Positions 24,369 through 33,516 are shown, numbered from the stretch's first letter. The stretch: DNA of 64,000 nucleotides from Bradyrhizobium sp. ORS 375 (GCF_000239775.1 NZ_CAFI01000297.1:1-64000); one strand, 5' to 3'. Program-made: numbers and translations. The notes: generated by a model from the sequence alone, not told the origin.

Positions 24369-25000
24369 CGCCGCAGTTCTTCTACGCCGATCCGGCGTGG
24401 ACATTCGAGACGTGGTCCGAAGAAGGCAAAGAGCGCTCGCCTGAAGAGCACTATGATTGCATGTCGCTCGAAGACATTATGGCGCTGCCTGTCCGGCAGA
24501 TCGTCCCTGATGACGCGGCGTGCGGTCTGTGGGTCATCGACACGATGATCGACAAGGGCATCGAAGTCCTCAAGGCGTGGGGCTTCGATTACAAGACCGT
24601 GCTGTTCTACTACGTCAAGGTCGGCAGGGCTCTGCGTCCGCATATGGGCATGGGCTATTGGACGCGCGCCAATCCCGAGATTTGTCTGTTCGGCACGCGC
24701 GGAAAACCGCAGCGCAAGGGGAAGGGCGTCGAGCGCCTGATCCTCGACCTCGACCCCAATGAGCGCACGATCCTCGCGCCTCGGGGCGAGCACTCTGCGA
24801 AGCCGCTCGACGCTTACAACAGGATCGAACGGCTGCTCGACGGTCCCTACCTCGAACTGTTCGCACGTCACGCCCGGCACGGCTGGCACCAATGGGGCAA
24901 CGAAGTCGGCAAGACCGGCGGCGTCCCGAACCTCTTTCACCTTCCGGGTCATCCGGCCCGAGCAGCCAACGACAACTCACTTTTTGCGGGAGCTATGTGA
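24365..25000 (+). CDS. MT-A70 family DNA adenine N6-methyltransferase
   Basis: 211 residues. The catalytic DPPW motif appears as YADPAWTF (residues 7-14), and MGYWTRANPEICLFGTRGKP and RTILAPRGEHSAKPLDAYNR are typical of phage MT-A70 enzymes, which methylate N6 of adenine in DNA. It probably protects phage DNA or marks it for regulation. Starts and stops overlap both neighbours (ATGA before, TGATG after), so it is part of one translationally coupled operon. The DPAW variant keeps the D-P-x-W core. Confidence 0.87.
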   Translation: MTPQFFYADPAWTFETWSEEGKERSPEEHYDCMSLEDIMALPVRQIVPDDAACGLWVIDTMIDKGIEVLKAWGFDYKTVLFYYVKVGRALRPHMGMGYWTRANPEICLFGTRGKPQRKGKGVERLILDLDPNERTILAPRGEHSAKPLDAYNRIERLLDGPYLELFARHARHGWHQWGNEVGKTGGVPNLFHLPGHPARAANDNSLFAGAM

Positions 25001-26949
25001 TGGCGTTCCAGCTTCGCTACTATCAGCGCGACGCGATCAATGCTGTCTATGACTATTGGACGAAGAAGCCGGATGGAAATCCCTTGATTGTGATCCCGAC
25101 CGGCGGTGGAAAGTCGCCAGTGCTCGGCACCATCACAGAGGAGATGATCGGGTTCGAGCCGCAGACCCGCATCGTCATGGCGACGCACGTCTCCGAGTTG
25201 ATCGAGCAGAACTACGCCGAGTTGATGGGCCTTTGGCCGTTCGCCCCAGCGGGCATCTTCTCGGCTGGCCTCCGTCGAAGGGATGCTCATTCGCAGATCA
25301 TCTTCGGCGGCATCCAAACTATGTGGCGGCACGCCGATCGTATCGGCCACGTTGACCTTCTGATCATCGACGAAGCCCACATGCTGCCGCCCGACGCGGA
25401 GACCATGTACGGCAAATTCATCGCGGCGTTGAAGCGGATCAATCCCAGGCTGTTGATCCTGGGCCTGACCGCAACTCCGTATCGCACCAACTCAGGCATG
25501 CTGACGGACGGCGACGACGCGATGTTCGACGCCATCGTGTACGAAATCTCGATCCGCGAGCTAATCGAGAAGGGCTTCCTCTGCCCGTTGGTCTCGAAAG
25601 CGACGGCCACCGCGAAGACGATGGTCGATCTGAGCAAGCTGCGTCGCGCCGGTGGCGAGTTCACGGACAAGTCGTTGAAGGCGGTCTTCGACAAGAGCGA
25701 GGTTACGGAGGCTGCGGTCGATGAGATCATTGGCTTCGCGTCAAGCAACGAGAGGCCGCGGAAATCATGGCTCTTGTTCTGCGCTGGCGTGGAACACGCA
25801 CTGCATGTTCGCGATGCCATTCGCGCGCGCGGCTACTCTTCTGAGACGATCCACGGCGGCACCGACAAGGGTGAGCGCACCGATATCCTTGAAGCTTTAA
25901 AGGCCGGGAAGCTCACGTCCGTCACGAACTTCGGTGTGCTCACGACCGGGACCAACATTAAGCGCATCGACCTGATCGCGCTGTTGCGGGCCACGGATAG
26001 CACGCAGCTCTATGTCCAGATGTGCGGGCGCGGCACGCGCCTCCTGGGCGACACGATCGAAGAGTCCATCCGCAACGGTAAGGAAGACTGCCTCGTTCTC
26101 GACTTCGGCGGCAACGTCCGAAGGCACGGGCCAATCGACTGTGTGCAGATCAAGAAGCCGGGGAAGGGCGCTGGCGAGGCCCCGGTGAAGGAATGCCCGC
26201 AATGCCACTCGCTGATCTTCGCAGGTCTCAGCGAGTGCCCCGACTGCGGTCACAAGTTCGAGCGCGACCCCGAGAAGAACATCAAGCAAACCGCAGACGT
26301 GACGCCGATCATGTCAACGTCGAAGCCCGATTGGGTGCCGGTAAAGCGCCGCACGTTCTTCCGCCATGACAAGCCGGGTGGCACTCCGAGCATCCGCGTC
26401 GAGTACCTATGTGGCTCGGTCTCTCACAAGGAATGGATTTGCCCTGAGCATCAGGGCTTCGCTCGCGTGAAGTTCGAGAAGTGGTGGCGGCAGCACACGG
26501 GCAACGACAACGCTCCGTTCTCGATCCAAGAGACGTTCGATCGCGCCAAGGAATGCCGCGAGACGAACGAGATCATGATCAAGGCGAACGGCAAGCATTG
26601 GGAGATCGTCGCGCGGAAGCTGGGCGAGATTGCGCCTGAAGGCGAGTCCAAATCGTCGGACTCGGTCATGCCTCCGCGTGACGAGATGATTGCGCTCAAT
26701 TACCAACTGAACGGGAAGCCGGAACGTGCGGCCGAACATCGTGCGGCGGTGGCAGCGCGCAAGCCGTGGCAGACCGCTCCGGTCGCGAACGACAACTCGC
26801 GCGCCGTGATGCCTGGGCACGTCAAACCGGCGGCGACGGTTCGGGCCACTGCTCCGTGGAATGCACAGATCACGCCGCCGTTGCCCAAGACGAGCCTCGC
26901 GCCTTGGGACAAGCGCGATCTTGATCTCGACGACGACATTCCGTTCTGA
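25000..26949 (+). CDS. DEAD/DEAH-box helicase with zinc ribbon
   Basis: 649 residues, superfamily 2. Q-like LRYYQRDAINAVYDYW, Walker A PTGGGKSP (Lys38), DEAH at 124-127 (LIIDEAHML), GLTATPYR, and the second RecA domain with FCAGVEHALHV, TTGTNIKRIDLIALLRAT and QMCGRGTR. After it comes a zinc ribbon (CPQCHSLIFAGLSECPDCGH) and a long phage-type C-terminal part ending in acidic DLDDDIPF. Similar to UvrB/RecG-like phage helicases for replication or recombination. ATG 25000 shares a base with the methyltransferase stop. Confidence 0.9.
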   Translation: MAFQLRYYQRDAINAVYDYWTKKPDGNPLIVIPTGGGKSPVLGTITEEMIGFEPQTRIVMATHVSELIEQNYAELMGLWPFAPAGIFSAGLRRRDAHSQIIFGGIQTMWRHADRIGHVDLLIIDEAHMLPPDAETMYGKFIAALKRINPRLLILGLTATPYRTNSGMLTDGDDAMFDAIVYEISIRELIEKGFLCPLVSKATATAKTMVDLSKLRRAGGEFTDKSLKAVFDKSEVTEAAVDEIIGFASSNERPRKSWLLFCAGVEHALHVRDAIRARGYSSETIHGGTDKGERTDILEALKAGKLTSVTNFGVLTTGTNIKRIDLIALLRATDSTQLYVQMCGRGTRLLGDTIEESIRNGKEDCLVLDFGGNVRRHGPIDCVQIKKPGKGAGEAPVKECPQCHSLIFAGLSECPDCGHKFERDPEKNIKQTADVTPIMSTSKPDWVPVKRRTFFRHDKPGGTPSIRVEYLCGSVSHKEWICPEHQGFARVKFEKWWRQHTGNDNAPFSIQETFDRAKECRETNEIMIKANGKHWEIVARKLGEIAPEGESKSSDSVMPPRDEMIALNYQLNGKPERAAEHRAAVAARKPWQTAPVANDNSRAVMPGHVKPAATVRATAPWNAQITPPLPKTSLAPWDKRDLDLDDDIPF

Positions 26950-26958
26950 GCGCGCATC

Positions 26959-27219
26959 GTGGGGAACTTTCACAAGAAGCTTCGTCGCAACGAGTCGTTC
27001 AAGAAGCTGAGCGACTACCTCAACCAACACGGCTACCCCTTCGAGCCGTTCCAAGCTGGAAAGCATCCGTATCTTGTCGTCCAACTCGGCGAGGGGAAGA
27101 GCGTCAAGTTCTTCTTCCCGTCGAGCGCAAGCGACTGCCGATCTGCCGACAACTGCGTGTCGCAGATCAAGCGGGCGATCCGCCAACGACTAGCGAGCAA
27201 CGACAATGCGCGTGTTTGA
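26959..27219 (+). CDS. Small hypothetical phage protein
   Basis: 86 residues, GTG start. The basic N-terminus (GNFHKKLRRNESFKKLSDYL) and core HPYLVVQLGEGKSVKFFFPSS loosely recall the small alpha-beta-beta-beta-alpha fold of HicA-like proteins, but the HicA His motif is not clear. It lies in the replication operon and overlaps the next gene by 14 nt. Confidence 0.6.
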   Translation: MGNFHKKLRRNESFKKLSDYLNQHGYPFEPFQAGKHPYLVVQLGEGKSVKFFFPSSASDCRSADNCVSQIKRAIRQRLASNDNARV

Positions 27220-27565
27220 CAAAGAGCCGGTGTGCTGCGGCGTCTGCCGCCGCGAGGCAACCGGCATTGGCTATATGCCGCCCGGCACCAAGGGACGGCA
27301 GCCGGTCCTTTGGCTCTGCGAAGAGCCGCAATGTATCTCACTCGGAAGGGGAATCTTTCACATGATGCCAAAGACGCTGAGCGCCACCGAAGCGCTCGCA
27401 CTTCAGGACGCTGGCGCTGATGCCGGTGCGTACCTCGAACGGTTGGGCAAATTCAATCTGTCCGAATTGTCCGAGAAGGAATGGACGAACTTCCTCACCA
27501 CCATCCTGAACTCATACGGCGACAACATGCGTAAGCGCGTGACCAACGCCATTGCTCCCTTCTAA
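27206..27565 (+). CDS. Small zinc-finger-like phage protein (DUF6511-like)
   Basis: 119 residues. N-terminal CCGVCRREATGIGYMPPG and WLCEEPQCISLG give a CxxC...CxxxxC zinc knuckle; the C-terminal part (ALQDAGADAGAYLERLGKFN, LSELSEKEWTNFLTTILNSY) is helical. From memory this order matches proteins annotated DUF6511 in rhizobial phages; function unknown. It precedes the primase-helicase gene by 12 nt. Confidence 0.6.
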   Translation: MRVFDKEPVCCGVCRREATGIGYMPPGTKGRQPVLWLCEEPQCISLGRGIFHMMPKTLSATEALALQDAGADAGAYLERLGKFNLSELSEKEWTNFLTTILNSYGDNMRKRVTNAIAPF

Positions 27566-27577
27566 GGACGCCAGACG

Positions 27578-30094
27578 ATGACCGAGTCACCCTTCGCCCA
27601 AACCGGACCGGGCCTGTTCGAGAACGGCTACAACCCGTTGCCGATCATGCCGAACAGCAAGTTGCCGGGGCAGTACGCCGACGATAGCTGGCGCGCCTAC
27701 AAGGGCTGGAACGACTTCTGCACCACGCGGCCGAGTCAGTTGCAGGTCAACTATTGGTCGAAATGGCCGAACGCCGGTGTGGGCGTGGCGTGTGGCCTTG
27801 GCTTGATCTGCATCGACATCGACTTTGAGCCCGCGATGGATGCGATGCTCGCCATGCTGCCACCTTCGAATGTGCAGAAGAAAGGTCGCAAGGGCATCTC
27901 GCTCTTCTATCGCGGCAACACCGATCAGATCAGGTCGCGCAACTTTCGCACGCCGGACCGCATCGGCCTTGTCGATCTGCTCGCCGAAGGGAAGCAGACC
28001 GTGTTGCCGCCCTCGATCCATCCCGAGACCGGGGAGCCCTACTATTGGTGGACGGACGACACGCTGCTCGACGTGCGCCTCGACCAACTCACGGAGCTTC
28101 CTGACGACATCGCCGAACGCATCGGCGAAGTCCTGAAGGCGTATGGCTATGACCCGGTGACGGAGCGGCGCTATGAGCCGCCGACCGACATCCCCGATGT
28201 CAGCCAGATTCATTCGACCGACTTCTTCCGGCGGCTGAACGAAGACGCGCTCTCGAACCTCCATGCCTGGGTGCCGAAGCTGGCGCTGCCGAAGGGCCGC
28301 TGGCTCGGGGCGAAGTATCGGGCCGTCGCGCCGTGGCGGTCATCCGGCTCGGGCCGTCCCATGGCGAAGCGCCACCCCAACCTGTCGTTCGATCCGAGCG
28401 GCATTCAGGACTTCGGCACCATGGAGACCTTCACGCCGATCAACGTCGTCATGAAGGCGATGGAGCTTGGCGAGCCCCAGCGTGACGCCGCCGTTCAGTG
28501 GCTTGGCGAGCAGCTTGGCTACAACTTCGGTGTCGAGATCGACCTGCGCTCGCGCCGGAAGGAAGCCGAGCAGATGGCGGCAGCCGCAGCCCGCGACGCG
28601 GCCAAAGACGCGGAGCGCGAGGGGCAGCCGATCTTGCTGTCCACGCCCGACCTGGCCGGACCGTCCTGGGTCGAGCGCCAGATGTCGGCCGGGCTTACGC
28701 CCTGGGTGAAGACCGCCCCGCCGCAGCCGCATCAGGTCGCGGCTCTTGCGAAGGTCAAGAGCACCCCCGCCAAGGCCGCTGCGGAGCCCGCTGGTGAGCC
28801 CGTCGCAGATCCTTCCAATGCTGCCGACCATCCCGAGACCGCGCCCACGATGGCGGAATTGGAAGCCCTGTGCCATCCGCCGGGGTTGGTCGGGGACATC
28901 ATGGATTGGATCACGGCGTCAACGTCGAGCCCTTCGCGGCCGTTGGCCCTGGGGCCTGCTCTGGGCTTCGTGGGGACGCTCGCCGGGCGTCACCACGCCG
29001 GACCCACCAACCTGCGCACCAACCTCTACATCGTCGCCCTAGCGCCTTCTGGATATGGCAAGGACCACCCCCGCAAGGCGTTGTCCCGGCTGGCGGTGGA
29101 AGCCGGTCTCGATCGCTACATTGGGCCGGAAGGCTTCCTGTCCGACTCGGCGCTCCGCAAGACGATCGAGCACAACCCGTCGCAGTTGTCGATGATGGAC
29201 GAGTTCGGCGGCTTCATCGCGAAGATCATGGACCGGCGCGCCGGGACGCATCAGTCGAGTATCCGTCAGATGCTCATGCAGTTCTTCACGTCGGCCGATT
29301 CGCTCTACAAGGGAACTGCGTCGGCGGCCGAAAGCGCGACGCCGATCTACAACCCGAACTTCTCGATCTACGGAACCAGCACCCCTCACGACTTCTGGCC
29401 CGCGATGTCCGGCAAGGGCATCTCGGACGGCTTCCTGCCGCGCTGGCTTGTGCTGACCATCATCGGCGATCCCGTTGATGGCGTAGAGCCGACGATGACC
29501 CTCGAACCGCCGACGAAGCTGATCGAGGATTGCCGGGCGATCATCACCCACAACGGGGCGGGCAACTTGGGCGATTCGTCGTCCAGGCCGATCCTTCGGC
29601 CCCGCGTGGCCGATTGGGGCGCCGGCGCTAAGGAACGGTGGATGGAGTTGCGCACGGCCTTCAAGCGGCGCGGCGAGGCGTGCTCGCCCGATCTGGCGGC
29701 CCTGTGGACCCGCTCGATGGAAGTTGCCCTGCGCGTGGCCCATATCGTCGCCATTGGCATCGACCCCATCCGGCCGGTCCTCACGCGCGATCTGGTTGAT
29801 TGGGCGGCGAAGCTGATGGACCTCTCGACTCGGTCCTGCATCGTCGAAGTCAGCGACCGGCTGGCTCTCAACGATAAGCAGGCCGAGTACCTGAAGGTCC
29901 GCCGCTGGATCAAGGAAGCCGGGTCGGCTGGCGTGACCAGCTCGGTCCTGAAGAAGATGGTCAACGGCGAGTTCGATCTGAGGCGGCTGAACGACATCAC
30001 CCAGCAGCTTCTCGAGTCGAAGCAGATCGAGCAGCGGTTCGCCTCGACGCCCACCGGCGGCCGTCCGTCGCATCGGTGGTTTGCCGTACAATGA
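27578..30094 (+). CDS. Primase-helicase: bifunctional primase/polymerase plus DUF3987-like domain
   Basis: 838 residues. The N-terminal PrimPol domain (about 10-190) has the catalytic acids in LICIDIDFE (Asp80, Asp82) and LLAEGKQTVLPPSIHP. The C-terminal half (about 440-750) resembles DUF3987: ALAPSGYGKDHPRKALSRLA is a Walker A-like loop near residue 488-495, followed by MMDEFGGFIAKIMDRR and YGTSTPHDFW. It would prime and unwind phage DNA. It ends the rightward replication operon. Phages with this protein usually borrow the host polymerase, which fits the presence of a phage clamp. Confidence 0.85.
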   Translation: MTESPFAQTGPGLFENGYNPLPIMPNSKLPGQYADDSWRAYKGWNDFCTTRPSQLQVNYWSKWPNAGVGVACGLGLICIDIDFEPAMDAMLAMLPPSNVQKKGRKGISLFYRGNTDQIRSRNFRTPDRIGLVDLLAEGKQTVLPPSIHPETGEPYYWWTDDTLLDVRLDQLTELPDDIAERIGEVLKAYGYDPVTERRYEPPTDIPDVSQIHSTDFFRRLNEDALSNLHAWVPKLALPKGRWLGAKYRAVAPWRSSGSGRPMAKRHPNLSFDPSGIQDFGTMETFTPINVVMKAMELGEPQRDAAVQWLGEQLGYNFGVEIDLRSRRKEAEQMAAAAARDAAKDAEREGQPILLSTPDLAGPSWVERQMSAGLTPWVKTAPPQPHQVAALAKVKSTPAKAAAEPAGEPVADPSNAADHPETAPTMAELEALCHPPGLVGDIMDWITASTSSPSRPLALGPALGFVGTLAGRHHAGPTNLRTNLYIVALAPSGYGKDHPRKALSRLAVEAGLDRYIGPEGFLSDSALRKTIEHNPSQLSMMDEFGGFIAKIMDRRAGTHQSSIRQMLMQFFTSADSLYKGTASAAESATPIYNPNFSIYGTSTPHDFWPAMSGKGISDGFLPRWLVLTIIGDPVDGVEPTMTLEPPTKLIEDCRAIITHNGAGNLGDSSSRPILRPRVADWGAGAKERWMELRTAFKRRGEACSPDLAALWTRSMEVALRVAHIVAIGIDPIRPVLTRDLVDWAAKLMDLSTRSCIVEVSDRLALNDKQAEYLKVRRWIKEAGSAGVTSSVLKKMVNGEFDLRRLNDITQQLLESKQIEQRFASTPTGGRPSHRWFAVQ

Positions 30095-30191
30095 ACGCTT
30101 AGGATTCATAGCTTTAACGATGCACCTTCTCGAAGGCTGGAATCCGGAGTAAAAGTTCCCATGCTTTGGTCTAGCTTTCGGAGAGGGATCG

Positions 30192-30740
30192 TTGAGAAGG
30201 GTCAACGCTATTGTGGCAGCTTGCATGCTGCTAACTTTGGGGCAGTCAACCTATGCTGCCAGTGTTTTTGATATTGTGGCAGGTAGCATCAATCCTAGGG
30301 CTCTTGAAGCTATAGAGAAAGCGCAGCGAGACACTGCGAAGGCGATAGAGAAGACTGCGGAGGAGAATGCCGCAAAGACGACGGCTCCCGTGGACGCGAA
30401 AGCAAAGGTCGTGCTGCTTCAATCGTCCACAGATGGGGTCTTAGGGCAGCTCAGGACCGTTCCTCTGGAAAAGCTGTATGGCCTCAAGGTCGCTCCTGAC
30501 ATTTGTACCTTGGGTCTCGTCAACTGTGGAATTTTGGAGAGCAATGGCGTTCGACCATTCGTCGATCTCGAAATTGACAGGCGAAAGGCGACGTTCGAAG
30601 TTGAGGATAAGAATCGCTCGTTTTGGGTCTCGGTGGCCAGCCTCGCGATTAGCGTGTTGGCTGTGGTGATCAGTATTCTTGCCTTCAGAAAAGAAAGCGC
30701 CCCCAAGCCTCCGCCCCCTCGAAAAAAGAGGGCAGCGTAA
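30192..30740 (+). CDS. Hypothetical exported/membrane-anchored protein (possible moron)
   Basis: 182 residues. A cleavable-looking signal (MRRVNAIVAACMLLTLGQSTYAA), a charged helical stretch (IEKAQRDTAKAIEKTAEENA), then a C-terminal transmembrane helix (VSVASLAISVLAVVISILAF) and a basic Pro-rich tail. TTG start with GAGAGG 5 nt upstream. Base composition is clearly more A/T-rich than the neighbours and it has its own terminator, which suggests an acquired gene expressed from the lysogen. Function unknown. Confidence 0.65.
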   Translation: MRRVNAIVAACMLLTLGQSTYAASVFDIVAGSINPRALEAIEKAQRDTAKAIEKTAEENAAKTTAPVDAKAKVVLLQSSTDGVLGQLRTVPLEKLYGLKVAPDICTLGLVNCGILESNGVRPFVDLEIDRRKATFEVEDKNRSFWVSVASLAISVLAVVISILAFRKESAPKPPPPRKKRAA

Positions 30741-30754
30741 CGAGATAGAAAAAT

Positions 30755-30775
30755 GCCCGCTGCGAAGCGGGCTTT
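30755..30775 (+). terminator. Rho-independent terminator
   Basis: GCCCGCT (30755-30761), loop GCGA, AGCGGGC (30766-30772) then TTTGT. It directly follows the 30740 stop and separates the rightward gene from the leftward small-gene operon. Confidence 0.75.
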
Positions 30776-30800
30776 GTCGTCTGAGGTGGCGAGGTGACGA

Positions 30801-31025
30801 TCAGCTATCGTCGCGCCCGAGCGCTGCGACGAAGCTCTGTATCGCGATGGACTCGGGCGTCGAGTGAGCTACGGGAGCGACGCGGTGCTTCATGGCTTCG
30901 GCGAAATGGTCGATGGCGATTGCGCCGTCGCTCATGGAGATGTCGCCGTTGGCGCGAGTGATGATCGCTGTGGAACCGCTGAGCCCGATCAGGATCGCGA
31001 TGATCAGGGCGGGGGTCCGCATCAT
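30801..31025 (-). CDS. Small membrane protein
   Basis: 74 residues from ATG 31025, which has GAAGG 8 nt upstream and begins a signal/anchor helix (MMRTPALIIAILIGLSGSTA). The frame is open to a GTG at 31169, which would add 48 residues ahead of the membrane helix. Soluble end with acidic and His residues; no family recognised. It is the last gene of the leftward set and lies downstream of a lytic transglycosylase gene, so a role in the envelope is possible. Confidence 0.5.
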   Translation of the reverse strand: MMRTPALIIAILIGLSGSTAIITRANGDISMSDGAIAIDHFAEAMKHRVAPVAHSTPESIAIQSFVAALGRDDS

Positions 31026-31278
31026 GCTCAAAGCCTTCGAGCGAACTTGTGAGTTCGCGTAGAACGTCAGGGCCTTCGCGCACATTTCGCTGTCACTTGG
31101 CCCAAGAGTCACTTCTTCCCCAACACCCAGCGCCACGGCAAGCGCGAGTGCGTCACCCCTATTGATCACGATTTTATTTTCCCTTGTTACCGCAACTGTT
31201 CCGGACTTTGCGCCTTGAGTTTCGTCCCCGACCCCAAGGCACGGCGTTTGCGCCGTGTCTGGAGGTAATTAGGCAGGC

Positions 31279-31293
31279 GACGGATCATCCGTC
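31279..31293. promoter_or_regulatory. Palindromic operator site
   Basis: GACGGAT-C-ATCCGTC: perfect 7-bp arms about one base, the cleanest example of the prophage operator family. It lies in the 190-bp gap upstream of the 31169/31025 gene and downstream of the transglycosylase gene. Next to it, CACGGCG...CGCCGTG (about 31243-31260) forms a hairpin. Confidence 0.65.
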
Positions 31294-31361
31294 AATGTCA
31301 AAAGGTACATACCCCGAAAATTCTGTGGCGTACCCGACACGAAGATTAATTCTGAAAGCGC

Positions 31362-31778
31362 TTAGTGCGCAGTCGCCCCACGCATGACCTTGCGGCCGTA
31401 GGCCGTGCATGACGGACGTGCATAAATGCCGCGCTGATAGAGGCTCACGCCTGCGCAATCAGCGCCGCCCTTCGAGATCGCGATGCGCAGGTAGAGCATC
31501 CCCGCGCGCAGGCCGGTTGAACAATCGTACAGGTTCCCGGTGATGCCGATCTCGCGCGCCGTGGTCGGCTTGACCTGCATGATGCCGCGCTCGCCTGCGC
31601 TGCCGCGAAGGTGGCAGTTGTAGTTGCTCTCGACCTTGACCACGGCATGGGCGAGGGCACGCGGAACTCCCTGGGCGTCCGCCGCAGCATCGACCATGGT
31701 TCCGAGATTGGACCCGAAGGCGGGCATGGCGGTTCCCATCACGGCCGCGACTGCGACCGCGCTGATGAGGCGTTTCAT
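31362..31778 (-). CDS. Lytic transglycosylase (SLT family), exported
   Basis: 138 residues with a signal peptide (MKRLISAVAVAAVMGTAMPA). The SLT core shows the catalytic Glu50 in VVKVESNYN, GERGIMQVKPTTAREIG and AGMLYLRIA; Cys pairs suggest periplasmic disulfides. It cleaves peptidoglycan glycan strands. It lies in the early leftward region rather than in the tail or lysis module, so it may help DNA entry, wall remodelling or superinfection exclusion; a role in host lysis is not excluded. Confidence 0.85.
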   Translation of the reverse strand: MKRLISAVAVAAVMGTAMPAFGSNLGTMVDAAADAQGVPRALAHAVVKVESNYNCHLRGSAGERGIMQVKPTTAREIGITGNLYDCSTGLRAGMLYLRIAISKGGADCAGVSLYQRGIYARPSCTAYGRKVMRGATAH

Positions 31779-31791
31779 GTTCTGTCTCCTA

Positions 31792-32136
31792 TTAGGCCGC
31801 TACGGCTTCACACTCGAAGCGCTTGGCCTCATCTCGGCGACGCATGTTCTCTTTGTGCGTCACCATCTCCAGGTGATCCGGGTTGACGCATCGGCGCGCC
31901 CGGCAGCGGTGATCGAGTTGCTTGCGAGGGGGGATCGGACCATGTTCGAGCACGTACATTACGATGTGAACGGCCATGGTGCCGCCATCGAGAGACATGC
32001 GTGCGTAGTCCTTCCCCCTTCCCTTGCTTCCCGACGTTGGTCCCGTCCACAAGTGGCACGGGGTGTCGAGAGGCCCTTCGACGATCTCGACGCGAGACAT
32101 CACCTTCTCGCGAATCTTCTCCCTGCGCGTGCTCAT
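31792..32136 (-). CDS. HNH endonuclease (phage homing type)
   Basis: 114 residues. [29 protein letters not shown] and [20 protein letters not shown] are the classical free-standing phage HNH signature: His76, the zinc cysteines around 78 and 83, and NPDHL. Such genes cut DNA at homing sites or act in packaging, but this one is far from the terminase. ATG 32136 is the preferred start; the frame is open to 32223. Confidence 0.85.
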   Translation of the reverse strand: MSTRREKIREKVMSRVEIVEGPLDTPCHLWTGPTSGSKGRGKDYARMSLDGGTMAVHIVMYVLEHGPIPPRKQLDHRCRARRCVNPDHLEMVTHKENMRRRDEAKRFECEAVAA

Positions 32137-32147
32137 TCCAATCGCCC

Positions 32148-32360
32148 TTAAGCGCGCGCCTGCCGCGTCTTGAACGCCTCGATCTGAAAAGCCCGGCTTG
32201 CGGGAGTGTCGTCGATACGCCAAGGCATGCGAGAAAGGGCAGCGCGCGGCTGCCCTCCCTCGACCCAGGTGTGAAGTAGTTCGCAGAAGGGGGCTCCATC
32301 TGCGCGAACGCGGTTGACGATCTTCACTGCCACGTTGGTCATGATGCGAGCGGCGGTCAT
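32148..32360 (-). CDS. Small hypothetical phage protein
   Basis: 70 residues, basic, unrecognised ([20 protein letters not shown], then [15 protein letters not shown]). Its ATG overlaps the preceding stop (ATGA), so it is part of the coupled leftward operon. Confidence 0.55.
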   Translation of the reverse strand: MTAARIMTNVAVKIVNRVRADGAPFCELLHTWVEGGQPRAALSRMPWRIDDTPASRAFQIEAFKTRQARA

Positions 32361-32758
32361 TGCGCTTCGCTCCACGGCGTGGAAGCCCGCTTCCAGAAGG
32401 GACCGTCCGCCTCGACGAACATCGTGAGCAACTTGATGAATGCTAAGTCGGTCACTGCCGGGCCGGTATTTCCCTTTTCGTCATCGCCGCCGATGATCAG
32501 TGCCTTGCCCGCGATGGCGTCGTGGAGGCCAGCGATACGGAAGCCACGCCTCGGGTTCTTCAGCTTGCCTTCGTCGTCGATCATCATCAGGTCATGGCCC
32601 GCCAGCACCCGCAATCTCAGTTCGGACAGGCACGTCACCGGCATGGTTTCGTGCGAGAGCGCTGAGTAGAAGTCGAGATAGTGGTCGAGGATCAGGTCAA
32701 CGTGCTCGACGACGCAGCGAAACGGATCGATCAGGATAATTCGGACAGGCGATGTCAT
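32357..32758 (-). CDS. Small hypothetical phage protein (DUF3846-like pattern)
   Basis: 133 residues. The order [48 protein letters not shown] is like DUF3846 proteins of phages and plasmids, function unknown. Start ATG 32758 shares one base with the TAA of the previous gene. Confidence 0.6.
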   Translation of the reverse strand: MTSPVRIILIDPFRCVVEHVDLILDHYLDFYSALSHETMPVTCLSELRLRVLAGHDLMMIDDEGKLKNPRRGFRIAGLHDAIAGKALIIGGDDEKGNTGPAVTDLAFIKLLTMFVEADGPFWKRASTPWSEAQ

Positions 32759-32994
32759 TACGCGGCGTCCTTTTTGGTAGTGACGCCAAGGGCGAAGAGC
32801 TTCTGATCGACGACGGCGATCTGCTGTTCCAGAATCAACAACATCTCGGGCCGCATCTTCGCGCAAATGTCGGGGCGCACGTCGGTCCCCCCGAGCCTGA
32901 TCGTGTGGCCTAGACCTGCCTTAGTCTTCAACGAGATCAGGTAGTCGCGCTCCTTCATCAGCTCAGCGACGGCGTGGAAGTTCTCAAGTTTCAT
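32758..32994 (-). CDS. Small hypothetical phage protein
   Basis: 78 residues from ATG 32994 (MKLENFHAVAELMKERDYLI), helical with an RPEMLLILEQQIAVVDQKLF coiled-coil-like end. It overlaps the previous gene by 11 nt. The frame is open further upstream to 33123 but that part shadows the other gene. Confidence 0.55.
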   Translation of the reverse strand: MKLENFHAVAELMKERDYLISLKTKAGLGHTIRLGGTDVRPDICAKMRPEMLLILEQQIAVVDQKLFALGVTTKKDAA

Positions 32995-33238
32995 GGTCGT
33001 TAGTCCCCAGGTGATCCAGTCCATAGATGCGGCGGAAGGCGTCGTGATCGAGATCGTTTGCATCGATCTCGACGACGCTCGGTGGAAGGGCGCGGTCAGG
33101 ATCACGTTCGAGCGCGATCCCATCCATGTTGATCTGACCGCCCGTCATGAAGACGTGGTCATAGCCATGCTTGCGAAACTCTTCGGCGATCTCTGAGAAC
33201 GCGGCCTGAGAGACGCGCATCTTGACGAGCGTCCTCAT
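32984..33238 (-). CDS. Small hypothetical phage protein
   Basis: 84 residues (MRTLVKMRVSQAAFSEIAEE, then GGQINMDGIALERDPDRALP). Unrecognised. ATG 33238 overlaps the previous stop (ATGA). Confidence 0.55.
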   Translation of the reverse strand: MRTLVKMRVSQAAFSEIAEEFRKHGYDHVFMTGGQINMDGIALERDPDRALPPSVVEIDANDLDHDAFRRIYGLDHLGTNDHET

Positions 33239-33516
33239 GCTGCCGCCTGTGCTGCGGCGAGCGCCGAGTGGCCCGCCTCGGTGAATTGCCACGTAAAGCC
33301 GCTGTTGCCCTCGCGCTTATCGCTGCGCGTGAGCCATCCCTTGTCGGCCATCGTTTGAAGGCGGTTGGCGATGACATAGGCGGTCGGCGGCATCCCGCCG
33401 TCGCGGACGCGCACTTCCCACATGCGCTCGACTTCACGGTAGACGTGGAACGACTTCGGCACCGCGACCCTGGAAAGGGCCGCGAGCACGTCGAGTTCGG
33501 TCAGGTACAGCCTCAT
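33235..33516 (-). CDS. Small winged-helix-like phage protein
   Basis: 93 residues. AYVIANRLQTMADKGWLTRS followed by a hairpin-like GNSGFTWQFTEAGHSAL has the helix-wing-helix order of a small wHTH. Probably a DNA-binding accessory factor. ATGA overlaps at both ends. Confidence 0.6.
   Translation of the reverse strand: MRLYLTELDVLAALSRVAVPKSFHVYREVERMWEVRVRDGGMPPTAYVIANRLQTMADKGWLTRSDKREGNSGFTWQFTEAGHSALAAAQAAA

Noticed and set aside
26959-27219. HicA-type toxin
   Set aside because: Size and part of the pattern fit, but the catalytic His motif is not evident and there is no HicB-like antitoxin next to it.
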